Part shown: in pieces, positions 33,565 to 42,700 of the stretch | How positions within the stretch are numbered: the first letter of the stretch is position 1 | Layout: every line of letters starts with the position of its first letter | Assembly: GCF_002837185.1 (NCBI RefSeq) | Contig: NZ_KZ478002.1 | Coordinates: forward strand, 41,351-105,350 | DNA length: 64,000 nucleotides | From: Pseudomonas fluorescens | GTDB taxonomy: Bacteria > Pseudomonadota > Gammaproteobacteria > Pseudomonadales > Pseudomonadaceae | Direction of reading: 5' to 3' | Position numbers and translations under genes: made by a program | Notes under the pieces: generated by a model | The model's input: the letters and a program-made list of their open reading frames with translations, nothing else | Told to the model about the DNA's origin: nothing | Databases searched by the model: none

Positions 33565-34831
33565 CCCGCCGGTCTTTGCCCTTATCGATTGCAACAGCTT
33601 CTATGCAAGTTGCGAGCGGGTATTCCGGCCCGACCTGGCCAAAACCCCAATCGTCGTGCTGAGCAACAACGATGGCTGCGTGATCGCCAGGAGTTATGAC
33701 GCCAAGCCATTTATCAAAATGGGCGAGCCGTACTTCCAAATCAAGCACAAGCTGAAGCAGCACGGCATCGTGCCTTTCTCGTCGAATTATGCGCTTTACG
33801 GCGATATGAGCGAGCGCGTGATGACGCTGATCGAGACCTTGGTGCCCGCGGTTGAGATTTACAGCATTGATGAAGCGTTCGCCGACCTCACGGGTATATC
33901 GGGGCTCGATGCCCTGGGGCGCCAGATCAGAACAAAGGTGCTGCGCGGCACCGGTATCCCCGTCGGCGTCGGCATTGCAAACACCAAGACCCTGGCCAAG
34001 CTGGCCAACCACACCGCAAAGCGCTTACAGGCGCAGACCGGCGGGGTGGTGAATATCACCGACCCGGTCAAGCGCGATTGGGTGTTGCGCAATACCGACG
34101 TCGCGGAAGTGTGGGGCGTCGGGCGGAAAATGAAACTGCACCTGGACGCAATGGGGATCAAGTCGGCAATGGACTTGGCCAAGGCCGATCCTCGGACGCT
34201 CCGCAAGAAATTCAGCGTAGTGATCGAAAAGACGGCGCGGGAGCTGGCCGGCACATCGTGTCTGGAACTGGACGAGCCCGACCCACCCAAGCAAGAAATA
34301 TGCTGCAGCCGAATGTTCGGAAGACGCCTGACCGAGCTACCCCCCATCAAGGAAGCGGTGGCCACCTACATGATGAGGGCATCCGAAAAGCTGCGCGCCC
34401 AGAACTCTCTCTGCAAGAAGGTCCGCGTCTGCATTCGCACCGGGATGTTCAATCCCGAGGAGGCGAAGTATGCCAACGGCGTGGTGGTCGATATGCCGTA
34501 CCCTACCGATGACGTGCGCCTGCTCACGAAAGCCGCTGTCGATGCGCTCGACAGGATCTTCCGACCGGGCTTCAAATACAGCAAGGCCGAGGTAATGCTG
34601 CTCAACCTGTATCAGCCAGGAGAATACACGGACGATCTGTTCGCGATATCGCAGGCGGCCGAGGCAACCCGTGTAATGACTGTGCTGGATCAGATCAATG
34701 AGCGGTGGGGCAGAGGTACGCTTCGGTCTGCCAGCGTGCCGACCAACCCCGACTGGGGGATGCGTCGAGAGATGATGAGCCAGAGCTATACCACCAAACT
34801 GGACCAGCTCTGGACGGTGGCATGCAAGTAG
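33557..34831 (+). CDS. umuC: UmuC-like error-prone DNA polymerase V catalytic subunit
   Basis: The 424-residue Y-family polymerase starts with the active-site segment ALIDCNSFYASCERVF (metal Asp near residue 11) and has the second acidic motif YSIDEAFADL near 100-106. The helix-hairpin-helix DNA-binding region (VWGVGRKMK) is at about 190-196, and the little-finger domain follows. Length and order match UmuC/RulB. ATG 33557 overlaps umuD, giving coupled translation. Carried on a prophage it would give the lysogen SOS mutagenesis. Confidence 0.94.
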   Translation: MSNPPVFALIDCNSFYASCERVFRPDLAKTPIVVLSNNDGCVIARSYDAKPFIKMGEPYFQIKHKLKQHGIVPFSSNYALYGDMSERVMTLIETLVPAVEIYSIDEAFADLTGISGLDALGRQIRTKVLRGTGIPVGVGIANTKTLAKLANHTAKRLQAQTGGVVNITDPVKRDWVLRNTDVAEVWGVGRKMKLHLDAMGIKSAMDLAKADPRTLRKKFSVVIEKTARELAGTSCLELDEPDPPKQEICCSRMFGRRLTELPPIKEAVATYMMRASEKLRAQNSLCKKVRVCIRTGMFNPEEAKYANGVVVDMPYPTDDVRLLTKAAVDALDRIFRPGFKYSKAEVMLLNLYQPGEYTDDLFAISQAAEATRVMTVLDQINERWGRGTLRSASVPTNPDWGMRREMMSQSYTTKLDQLWTVACK

Positions 34832-34834
34832 AGC

Positions 34835-35044
34835 TCAGTCCTGCGTCATAAGGACGGCCAGAGACATTTTGATGAATTCTTCATTGTCGCCGATCGTGAA
34901 AAGGGCGCCGCGCACATTGTCTGCCACTTCAGCGGAGCCGCGCTGCTCCACCCAGTTGGACAGTTCCATGATTGAGGCTTCGAGGGCGAGTTGGTTCTCG
35001 TAGAGTTTGGATAATAGGGAAGGGATCAGGTCAGAATTTGGCAT
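34835..35044 (-). CDS. Small helical hypothetical protein at prophage right end
   Basis: The 69-residue product starts at ATG 35044, chosen because AGGAGG lies at the right distance upstream; the frame's codons up to 35191 are not supported. It is helical and acidic (SLLSKLYENQLALEASIMELSNWV). It is convergent with umuC, four bases from its stop. No family recognised; it may be the last gene of the prophage. Confidence 0.65.
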   Translation of the reverse strand: MPNSDLIPSLLSKLYENQLALEASIMELSNWVEQRGSAEVADNVRGALFTIGDNEEFIKMSLAVLMTQD

Positions 35045-35445
35045 CGTTGTTCCTCCTTGGAGTGGACAGCGTAGCAGGCAAATTATGGAGTTGGGAGATC
35101 GGTTGGCAGGACGCCGGAGGAGGGGGGTATGCAGTTTCGGCATGAGCTTGAATTTACCCGTTGGGACCAGTCTTGGAACCAACGGGTGCATTTCGGTGCG
35201 TTATTGTTGCTTACTCATGACGACTTGGCCCAGTAAACACTGATCACCAGTAATCACCATTATGCGTTTCATACCGCATGGTGATGTTAGCTGTGGAGAT
35301 CAATTACTTTACCTATCAATGGGTTGCGAGCGTGACGGCAGGTGCCTTCAGGCATGCGTCAACAGCGACATCAAGGCGCGAAACCCGGTCGCTGAGCGGA
35401 AAATTCGGGATGTGTGTTGGAATTTGGCGCGCCTTTTCGCATATG
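35045..35445. other. Prophage-host junction region with inverted repeats
   Basis: No gene is supported in this stretch. It contains a perfect 9-bp inverted repeat (arms ACCCGTTGG at 35156-35164 and CCAACGGGT at 35179-35187). A second one has arms ATCACCAT at 35253-35260 and ATGGTGAT at 35278-35285, extended by partial TATGCG/CGC complementarity. The change from phage-type genes to host genes happens here, so the right attachment site probably lies within it, but no matching copy is available in the window to prove the core sequence. Confidence 0.45.
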
Positions 35446-36684
35446 TCAGGCAACAGTTGTATGGCCAGCGAAGGTTGGTTTGGCCAATGTCTCCGGCATG
35501 GCCAGCCACAGCAGCAGCAATGCGGCGGCGGCCACCCCGGCCAGGGTCAGGAAGGCGGCGTTGTAGCCGGCCATTTGCACCACGAAGCCGGCCAGGCTGC
35601 TGCTCAGTGCCGCGCCCAGGCCGAATACAGTCGACAGTGCGCCAAGGCTGACGTTGAAGCGGCCGGTGCCTTGGGTCAGGTCCTTGACGATCACCGGGAA
35701 CAACGCGCCGAAAATGCCTGCGCCGATGCCATCGAGCATCTGCACGGCAACCAGCCAATAGGGGTCGTTGGAGAAGGTGTAGAGCACGCCGCGCAACGGC
35801 AGAATCATGAACCCGGCCAGTAGCAGCGGCTTGCGTCCCCACACGTCGGCCTTGATCCCCACCAGCATCGCCGTTGGCACCATCACCAACTGCGCAGCGA
35901 CGATGCAGGCCGAGGTCAACGGCGTGGCCATCTGCAGGTTGATCTGCGACAGCTTCTGACTGACCAACGGCAACATCGCAGCATTGGCCAAGTGAAACAG
36001 CGCGCAGCAAATGGCGAACAGCAGCAACGGGCGGTTGGCGAGCAGCACGCTCAGCCCCGAGGGCTGCTCATGGTCAGTGTGATGAGCCGGGTCGAAGCCA
36101 CGGGCCACTTCGTGGTCGATGGCCTTGGCCGGGACGCAACTGACGGCGATGACACTGGCGACGGCCATAAACGCCATGAGGTAGAACACCACTACCGGCC
36201 CGAACAGATACGCCAGGCCGCCGGCCAGCAATGCCGCTGCGGCGTTGCCGGCGTGATTGAAGGTTTCGTTGCGCCCGGTACGCCGGGTAAACGCACGCGG
36301 CCCGGTGATGCCCAGGGAAATCGCGGAAATCGCCGGGGCGAACACCGAGGCGGCGATGGCGCTGGCGGCCTGGGTCAGCGCCACCCAGCCGAATGAACTG
36401 ACGAAAGGCAGCATCAGGCAGCTGAGCGTGACCAGCAGCGCAGCAATCGCAATCACCGCGCGTTTGCTGCGGGTACGGTCGATCAACGCACCCGCCGGGC
36501 CCTGGGTGAGCAACGCGGCGACCCCGGCAAGGGTCATGACCACGCCGATACTGGCCGGATCCCATTGGTGTACCGCCAGCAAGTAAATCGCCAGGTACGG
36601 ACCCAGGCCGTCGCGCACATCCGCGAGAAAGAAATTCAGGCTGTCCAGGGACAAGGCAGTGCGCAGGTCTGAGTGATGGGCCAC
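35446..36684 (-). CDS. MFS transporter
   Basis: The 412-residue membrane protein shows about twelve spans and the MFS motif between spans 2 and 3 (GALIDRTRSKRAV, about residue 66) and again at the equivalent place in the second half (IKADVWGRKPLLL). Substrate not predictable. GTG 36684 is used because GGAAG is correctly spaced; the frame extends to 36888 but those codons cross the terminator of the neighbouring gene. First chromosomal gene to the right of the prophage. Confidence 0.85.
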   Translation of the reverse strand: MAHHSDLRTALSLDSLNFFLADVRDGLGPYLAIYLLAVHQWDPASIGVVMTLAGVAALLTQGPAGALIDRTRSKRAVIAIAALLVTLSCLMLPFVSSFGWVALTQAASAIAASVFAPAISAISLGITGPRAFTRRTGRNETFNHAGNAAAALLAGGLAYLFGPVVVFYLMAFMAVASVIAVSCVPAKAIDHEVARGFDPAHHTDHEQPSGLSVLLANRPLLLFAICCALFHLANAAMLPLVSQKLSQINLQMATPLTSACIVAAQLVMVPTAMLVGIKADVWGRKPLLLAGFMILPLRGVLYTFSNDPYWLVAVQMLDGIGAGIFGALFPVIVKDLTQGTGRFNVSLGALSTVFGLGAALSSSLAGFVVQMAGYNAAFLTLAGVAAAALLLLWLAMPETLAKPTFAGHTTVA

Positions 36685-36784
36685 GATGCTATCTTCCAGA
36701 GCGCAGTCCGGGGCTGGACACGCGTTGGGGTAGTGACCTGCACGCCGGGTCATTAGTTCGCTGTTGCCTGGCAATTGCAGGCGC

Positions 36785-36812
36785 AAAAAAAAGCCCGCAA
36801 GCAGAGGCGGGC
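36785..36812 (-). terminator. Terminator of the TIGR03067-type gene
   Basis: On the minus strand GCCCGC (36812-36807) pairs with GCGGGC (36798-36793) over an 8-nt loop and runs into eight T. It ends transcription from the gene at 36907-37293. Confidence 0.82.
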
Positions 36813-36906
36813 CAAGGGATTCACTGGAGTAGGTAGGCTTCACCTTAGAGGTCGGAAAGTGAAGGCCTTGTGAAAATGCTGTGATCAAACCGGATAAGCA
36901 GGCCGT

Positions 36907-37293
36907 TCATGCCCGACGCACGAAGGTGCGCATGGTCTGCCCCGGGCCTGTGCTGAATACAGTGGGCCGGGGCATGCCTTCATCGGCGGCGATGAACACA
37001 AAATGATCGCCCTCGAGGCGGTAGCTGGCCGGTAGCGACTTGCCGGCGTCCGCGCCGATGGCGTCCACCCAGGTAATGCTCTTGGGCGTGGTGTCGGCGT
37101 CCAGTACAAAACGGCCTGACAGCAAGATTTCCCCCTCGACGGTGACGACTTCGAATGTATCCGCGCTGATAGTGGTAATGGCACCTGGCGCGCTGTGCGC
37201 GTCGGGAGGGTTGAGCACGCCATTGTCTTCCAGGGCGATTTGCTCCCAGGCACCTTGCAGGGCGCGATAGTCCGTGGCTGAAGGGGATGGCAT
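36907..37293 (-). CDS. TIGR03067-domain protein
   Basis: The 128-residue product matches the TIGR03067 pattern: LQGAWEQIALEDNGV at the start, a middle strand pair ending in LSGRFVLDADTTPKSITWVD, and ASYRLEGDHFVFI before the end. The family's function is unknown; the fold resembles small lipocalin-like barrels. No signal peptide is visible, so it is cytosolic. It is a single-gene unit with its own terminator. Confidence 0.75.
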   Translation of the reverse strand: MPSPSATDYRALQGAWEQIALEDNGVLNPPDAHSAPGAITTISADTFEVVTVEGEILLSGRFVLDADTTPKSITWVDAIGADAGKSLPASYRLEGDHFVFIAADEGMPRPTVFSTGPGQTMRTFVRRA

Positions 37294-37631
37294 GCAATTT
37301 CCTTGTGCTGGGGTGGGGAGGCGGGCAGTGGTACTGGCAATGTAACAGCACTGCAGATAACGGGATTTTTTTCTTTATGGGACAGCCATTTGACAGCTTT
37401 TTCATGTTGTATTGACTACGCTTGTAGCGTGATTAGTCCCACATCGAAATATGTTTGTGACTACACGTCGACATGAAGCAGAAATAATCCTTAAAGCAGT
37501 GGGATTTTTCATCAGCCTAAGTGGTCAGACTGCCATTGGTCGGCCGTGTTCAGGGCGTTGTCCCTGACTTGAAGCCGCTAGGGCTTCCGCTAAGTGATGG
37601 CCTTTTAGTATTAATTTAAGGTGTTCTTATT
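37294..37631. other. Divergent intergenic region
   Basis: This 338-bp gap holds the promoters of the minus-strand TIGR03067-type gene and the plus-strand Wzz-type gene. A TTGACT-like box near 37412 could be a -35 element. I see no operator, repeat or RNA gene I can name. Confidence 0.4.
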
Positions 37632-38969
37632 TTGAATCGAAGTTCCTCGCTTACGCCTGCTGTAGCGTCTGATGAAATGGATCTGTTTGAATTGTTTAAT
37701 GCCATATGGCGGCAAAAGAAGCTGATCGTGGGGTGTACGGTTCTGGCGGGGATTCTGGGTGCGGGATATGCCTTTCTCGCGCCCAAGACGTACGAGGTCA
37801 GCAGTGTGCTGCGACCTGCGGCAATCAATGAGTTGGACGCGCTGAACCGCTCGGAAGTGTATAAGTTGCCGCCCGCTGATGCGTTGCTCAAAGTGGGCGC
37901 GCAGTTGGACTCGTACGAGGCGCGTCTGGGCTTCTTCAAGGACCATGAAGAATTGTTCAAGGCGTTCAAGAAGCCAGGGCAGACCCTGGAGCAGAGTTTT
38001 GAAGACTTCAATCGCAATTCGGTCAATCTGATCCTGCCGGACCCGAAAAAATCCGACTCGCTGAGTAACTATATCCGCCTGGAATTGCAGTACCCGACCG
38101 ATGTCGACGGGGTGAAGATTCTCAACGGGTTTGTCGACTACGCCATTGCCGCAGAGCGTCAGCAGGTGGGGGCCGACCTCAAAGTGATCGTGAACAACCG
38201 CCTCAATGAGCTCAAGGGCAAGATCGGCGCGGCCCGTGCCAACTACGACACCGACAAGGAATCTAAGATCGCCAAGCTGCTCGAAGCCGACCGGCTCAAG
38301 CGCGCCCAATTGGAGGATGAGCTCAGCGCCCTGCGCTTGCAGATGAAAATGGAGCGGACCAACCGCCTGGCCGAATTGGCTGAAGCAATCGGCATCGCCC
38401 AGTCCATGGGGATCAGGACACCGACCACGCCATCCTCGATGGCCGACTCCACGCGAACCGGCTCAAGCCAGGTGATGCGCACTGAGGTCAACAATCAGAA
38501 GATTCCGCTGTACTTCATGGGTACCGAGGCGCTGGAGGCTGAGCGCGTCGCGCTGCAAAAGCGCACCAGCGATGACTTCACCAACCCGCGTATTGCTGAA
38601 ATCGGCAAGGAACTGCGGTTATTGGACGCCAACCGGGAAGTTGAAGTGCTGCGCAAACGTGGCAATGAAGACATTTTCCTGCAGGACGTAGAGCCACTGC
38701 GCGCCGAAGTCGCCAGGCTGCGTGGTTTGAACATCGACATGAGCAACCTGAAGCTGGTGACGATCGACCGCCGCGCCCAAGAGCCACTGTCACCGATCAA
38801 ACCGAAAAAAGCCCTGGTCATTGCATTGAGCCTGGTGGGCGGTCTGCTGCTGGGCCTGATGGTCGCGCTGGTCCGCCACCTGGTGCTGACTCGACGCGAC
38901 GTCGTGCCTTTCTCGGCATTGGAAGACAGCAGTTTTTCCCGCCGTGAGCGTAAGGACGATCAACTGTAA
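37632..38969 (+). CDS. wzz: Wzz-type polysaccharide chain-length regulator
   Basis: The 445-residue inner-membrane protein has the Wzz/PCP architecture: a short cytosolic start, TM1 (about 32-51), a long periplasmic coiled-coil region, and TM2 (about 393-416) preceded by the Pro-rich PLSPIKPKKALVIAL motif. Such proteins set the modal length of O-antigen or related chains. No glycosyltransferase genes adjoin it, so the polymer it serves is unknown. The start is TTG 37632 with AAGG upstream; ATG 37677 is possible. Confidence 0.88.
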   Translation: MNRSSSLTPAVASDEMDLFELFNAIWRQKKLIVGCTVLAGILGAGYAFLAPKTYEVSSVLRPAAINELDALNRSEVYKLPPADALLKVGAQLDSYEARLGFFKDHEELFKAFKKPGQTLEQSFEDFNRNSVNLILPDPKKSDSLSNYIRLELQYPTDVDGVKILNGFVDYAIAAERQQVGADLKVIVNNRLNELKGKIGAARANYDTDKESKIAKLLEADRLKRAQLEDELSALRLQMKMERTNRLAELAEAIGIAQSMGIRTPTTPSSMADSTRTGSSQVMRTEVNNQKIPLYFMGTEALEAERVALQKRTSDDFTNPRIAEIGKELRLLDANREVEVLRKRGNEDIFLQDVEPLRAEVARLRGLNIDMSNLKLVTIDRRAQEPLSPIKPKKALVIALSLVGGLLLGLMVALVRHLVLTRRDVVPFSALEDSSFSRRERKDDQL

Positions 38970-39234
38970 GCCATGGCACTGCCCTCCAGTGGGCGGGTCT
39001 TGAGGCCCGCCTGCTCATCCCCCCAGCACACTCAGTAGACAGCTTTTCACAATTCTTAGTTAACCTTTGGTTACAAAGTATGGCTAAATAACCGCCAATG
39101 GTCACACATCGCATGGTCCTCCAGCCGGTCGTGTCACCTGTATGTGAATTGTGATTTCAGGTGCTGCTATCCATCCTCGGCCGTTGTGGGCACGCAGGAG
39201 CAGCCTGTTTTCTCCCAGACGTGTGACGAATCCC

Positions 39235-40134
39235 TTGAAACTCATCATTGTTGCTCTCTACGTTGCCTCCATCGCGTATGTACATCTGCGTGGCCGGGTG
39301 CGACACAAGCTGGGCCGCCAACTTAGCGACCATTCGACGTTCCTGGCGCCGATCAACTGCTTCCTGTACCTGTTTTCCAGGCAACCCAGCCGCCCCTTTC
39401 TGTCGCCCAGCGACTTTCCGGACCTGAGCCCGTTGCAGGAGCACTGGGAAGAGATCCGCCAGGAAGGCCAGAACCTGATGCGGGCCGGAGAAATCAAACG
39501 TTCGCAGCAGTACAACGATGTGGGGTTCAACTCGTTCTTCAAGTCCGGCTGGAAGCGCTTCTATCTGAAATGGTATGGCGACAGTCACCCTTCAGCGATG
39601 AAGCTGTGCCCGCGCACCACCGAACTGGTGCAAAGCATCGGCTCGATCAAGGCCGCGATGTTCGCCGAGCTGCCGCCGGGCTCCAGGCTCGTGCGTCACC
39701 GTGACCCTTACGCCGGTTCCTATCGTTATCACCTGGGGCTGGACACGCCGAACGATCCGGGCTGCTATATCAATGTGGACGGCGAAAGCTATTACTGGCG
39801 CGACGGCGAGCCGGTGATGTTTGACGAGACCTACATTCATTATGCGCAGAACACCACATCGCATAACCGCATCATTCTGTTCTGCGACATCGAACGACCG
39901 ATGAAATACCGCTGGGCAGCCGCATTCAACCGTTGGTTCAGCCGCAATGTGATGGCCGCTGCGGGGTCGCCCAATGACGAGGGCGACAAGACCGGCGCCC
40001 TCAACCGCGCCTTTACCCGATTGTATAAAATCAGGTTGCGTGGCAAGGAACTCAAAAAGCGCAATCGCACGCGCTATTACCTGGAAAAATGGGCAATCTT
40101 CGCCGGGTTGGCACTGATCTTCATCCTTATCTGA
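39235..40134 (+). CDS. lpxO: Lipid A 2-hydroxylase LpxO
   Basis: The 299-residue protein matches Pseudomonas LpxO, a Fe(II)/2-oxoglutarate dioxygenase that hydroxylates a secondary fatty acid of lipid A. It has an N-terminal membrane anchor (KLIIVALYVASIAYVHL) and the aspartyl/asparaginyl hydroxylase core, with metal ligands in LVRHRDPYAG and in DETYIHYAQN. A C-terminal span (IFAGLALIFILI) ends it. TTG 39235 is chosen because the family begins M-K-L-I-I; GTG 39223 is the alternative. Confidence 0.9.
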   Translation: MKLIIVALYVASIAYVHLRGRVRHKLGRQLSDHSTFLAPINCFLYLFSRQPSRPFLSPSDFPDLSPLQEHWEEIRQEGQNLMRAGEIKRSQQYNDVGFNSFFKSGWKRFYLKWYGDSHPSAMKLCPRTTELVQSIGSIKAAMFAELPPGSRLVRHRDPYAGSYRYHLGLDTPNDPGCYINVDGESYYWRDGEPVMFDETYIHYAQNTTSHNRIILFCDIERPMKYRWAAAFNRWFSRNVMAAAGSPNDEGDKTGALNRAFTRLYKIRLRGKELKKRNRTRYYLEKWAIFAGLALIFILI

Positions 40135-40150
40135 GCTGCGCGGGCGCGAA

Positions 40151-42676
40151 TCACTTCGGTGGCTTCGCGCCTAGCTTGTCCCACATCTGCTTGCTGATCT
40201 TCTGACGATTGGCATAGCCGGCCCAAGGGTCGGCCTTCAAATCCCGCAACCGTTCGTGCAGATTGGCCACCGTCCATTGCTGGGCGCCGCGCAAGCTACT
40301 CAGTTCATCCCGACTGATGGGCACCGACACCGGCAGGCCTGGCCGTGCCCGCACGGAGTAAGCCGCTACGGTGCTGGCGCCGCGGGCGTTGCGCAGATAA
40401 TCGATGAAGATTTTGCCTACGCGGTTCTTCGGGCCGCTGGTGGCGGTAAAGCGCTCCGGCAGTTGTTGGGTCATGAATTGGGCGATGGCTTTGGCGAAGG
40501 CTTTGACGGTGTCCCAGTTATCCCGTCGCGCCAGCGGTACGATCAGGTGAAAGCCTTTGCCACCGCTGGTTTTGACGAAGGCCTGCAAACCTATTTCATC
40601 CAGTACCGACAGCGTCAACTGCGCAGCTTCCAGCATGGACTTCCAGGGCAGGGCGGGGTCCGGATCCAGGTCAAGGACGAACAGGTCGGGGGTTTCGATC
40701 TTGTCCGTGGTCGCGCCCCAGGTGTGCAGTTCAACCGTGCCCATTTGCACCGCGCCGATCAGGGCATCGGCGCTGTCTATTTCCATCAGGCGGGCGTGGC
40801 CGGGGTCAAGTGTCGGGTCCAACTGCTTGATGTGCGGGATGGTCATGCGTTCGGAATGCTTCTGGAAGAACTGTTCGCCTTCGATGCCCTCTGGCGCCCT
40901 GAGCAGCGAGACAGGCCGGTTGCGCAGAAAGGGCAGGATGGATGCACTGATATCGGCGTAGAACTGCGCCAATTCCTGCTTTTGCGTGCCGCTCTGCGTG
41001 TCGATGACACGATCAGGGTGGGTGATTTTCATGGCTTTCACGGTTTTCACCGCCTTCCCGGGTTTTTTCGTCTTTGGCGCCTTCACCGATTTGGCCGTAC
41101 GCGGCTGTTCATGAATGATCTGCGCAGCCGGCTTGTCGGTGCGCATGCCCACAAATGCAGCCTGGCGCACCACGCCTTCTCGGGTCCACTCGGCAAACTG
41201 CACCTCACCCACCAGACTCGGCTCGACCCAGTGCACGCCGCGCGCCTGGGCACTGGTCAACGGCTTTTGCAGCGGCGAGTCCGTGCGCTCAAGCGCGGTG
41301 AGCTTGGCATAGATGGCGTTGAGCGACGCCTGGTCGAAACCGGTGCCCACACGCCCCGCATACACCAGCCCGGCGTCGTCGTTGACCGCCAGGAGCAGCG
41401 CGCCAAACCCGGTGCGCGAGCCTTGGGGGCGGGTATAGCCGACAATCACGAATTCCTGGCGCAAACGGCATTTGAGCTTGATCCAGTCGGCACTGCGGCT
41501 GGACACATAAGGGCTGCCGGCACGCTTGCCGATGACACCCTCCAGGGCCAGGTCGCAGGCGCTTTCGAAAATGTCGCGGTGGTCGGCGGCAAAGGCTTCA
41601 GAGAAGCGCAGCAGCTTGCTCTTGCTGGCAGACAGGGCGGATTTAAGTGCCGCGCGACGGCTTTCTACCGGCTCTTGGCGCTGATCGCGACCGTCAAGAA
41701 ACGGCGCATCGAACAGGTAGTAAACGATGTCGAGGCTGCGGCCGATATCGAAGGCATTCTGCAAGGCGTGGAAATCCGGCAAGCCGTCGCTGTTGAGGCT
41801 GACCACTTCGCCATCCAGCCAGCTGTCCTTGAGCTTGAGCGCTTGCAAGGCTTTGGCCTGGCGCGGCAGGCGCTCGGTCCAGTCGTGGCCGTTGCGGGTG
41901 AACAGGCGGACTTCACCGTCGCGAATGCGCGCGAGGATGCGGTAACCGTCGAATTTGATCTCGTAATGCCAGTCACCTTCGGGTGCCCGGTCGACCAGGG
42001 TTGCCAGCTGTGGGGAGAATGCTTCGGGGACGGCGGTTGCTCGCTTGCGCGTGCTCGCCTTGGGGGCTGTCTTGGGTGCCGCTGCAGTTTTGGCCTTGCC
42101 CTTGGCCTTACCCACCACCGCGTTGCTGAGCACGCTGGCGGGTTCGGCCTCGACGACATCGTATTGCGCCGAGGGGCGCGCCTGTTGATCCTTTTCCTTG
42201 ATCAGCAGCCATTGCTCCTTGTCACCGCTGCCTTTGAGCCGCGTGCGCACCAACGTCCAGTCCCCTGCGAGTTTTTCGCCGACGAGGCTGAATTTCAGTT
42301 TGCCGGCGGCGTAGGCCTTGTGCGGATCGTCATGGGGTTGCCAGATGCCGCGGTCCCACACGATGACATCCCCGGCGCCATATTGCCCGGCAGGAATACT
42401 GCCTTCGAAGCCGCCATAACTCAGGGGATGGTCCTCGACGTGCACCGCCAGGCGTTTCTGGCTCGGGTCCAGGCTCGGGCCCTTGGGCACGGCCCAGCTC
42501 AACAGCACGCCGTCCAGCTCCAGGCGAAAGTCGTAGTGCAGGTTGCGCGCAGCATGCTTCTGAATCACAAAACTCAGGGCCGAAGCGTTGCGCTTGCCGG
42601 CCGCTGACTTGCCGGCCGGCTCGGCGGTGATCTCGAAGTCGCGTTTGCGGTTGTACTCGCTCAGGGGCTTTGCCAT
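40151..42676 (-). CDS. ligD: DNA ligase D (bacterial NHEJ)
   Basis: The 841-residue protein has the three LigD domains in Pseudomonas order. First is the 3'-phosphoesterase (about 10-180) with H41, H47, D49 and H83. Next is the ATP-dependent ligase (about 215-525) with catalytic K241 in EIKFDGYR. Last is the AEP-type polymerase (about 550-841) with metal Asps in LDLDPDP. A Lys/Ala-rich linker lies near 190-215. It repairs double-strand breaks with Ku, which is encoded 24 bp upstream on the same strand. Confidence 0.96.
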   Translation of the reverse strand: MAKPLSEYNRKRDFEITAEPAGKSAAGKRNASALSFVIQKHAARNLHYDFRLELDGVLLSWAVPKGPSLDPSQKRLAVHVEDHPLSYGGFEGSIPAGQYGAGDVIVWDRGIWQPHDDPHKAYAAGKLKFSLVGEKLAGDWTLVRTRLKGSGDKEQWLLIKEKDQQARPSAQYDVVEAEPASVLSNAVVGKAKGKAKTAAAPKTAPKASTRKRATAVPEAFSPQLATLVDRAPEGDWHYEIKFDGYRILARIRDGEVRLFTRNGHDWTERLPRQAKALQALKLKDSWLDGEVVSLNSDGLPDFHALQNAFDIGRSLDIVYYLFDAPFLDGRDQRQEPVESRRAALKSALSASKSKLLRFSEAFAADHRDIFESACDLALEGVIGKRAGSPYVSSRSADWIKLKCRLRQEFVIVGYTRPQGSRTGFGALLLAVNDDAGLVYAGRVGTGFDQASLNAIYAKLTALERTDSPLQKPLTSAQARGVHWVEPSLVGEVQFAEWTREGVVRQAAFVGMRTDKPAAQIIHEQPRTAKSVKAPKTKKPGKAVKTVKAMKITHPDRVIDTQSGTQKQELAQFYADISASILPFLRNRPVSLLRAPEGIEGEQFFQKHSERMTIPHIKQLDPTLDPGHARLMEIDSADALIGAVQMGTVELHTWGATTDKIETPDLFVLDLDPDPALPWKSMLEAAQLTLSVLDEIGLQAFVKTSGGKGFHLIVPLARRDNWDTVKAFAKAIAQFMTQQLPERFTATSGPKNRVGKIFIDYLRNARGASTVAAYSVRARPGLPVSVPISRDELSSLRGAQQWTVANLHERLRDLKADPWAGYANRQKISKQMWDKLGAKPPK

Positions 42677-42700
42677 GTCGTTCTCCAGCCTATGGCAGGC

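Noticed and set aside
35262..35823. Plus-strand frames at the prophage edge
   Set aside because: Mostly antisense to the MFS gene or without ribosome sites; no protein-like features.
40256..42607. 783-residue plus-strand frame
   Set aside because: Antisense shadow of ligD; the composition is typical of reversed high-GC coding.
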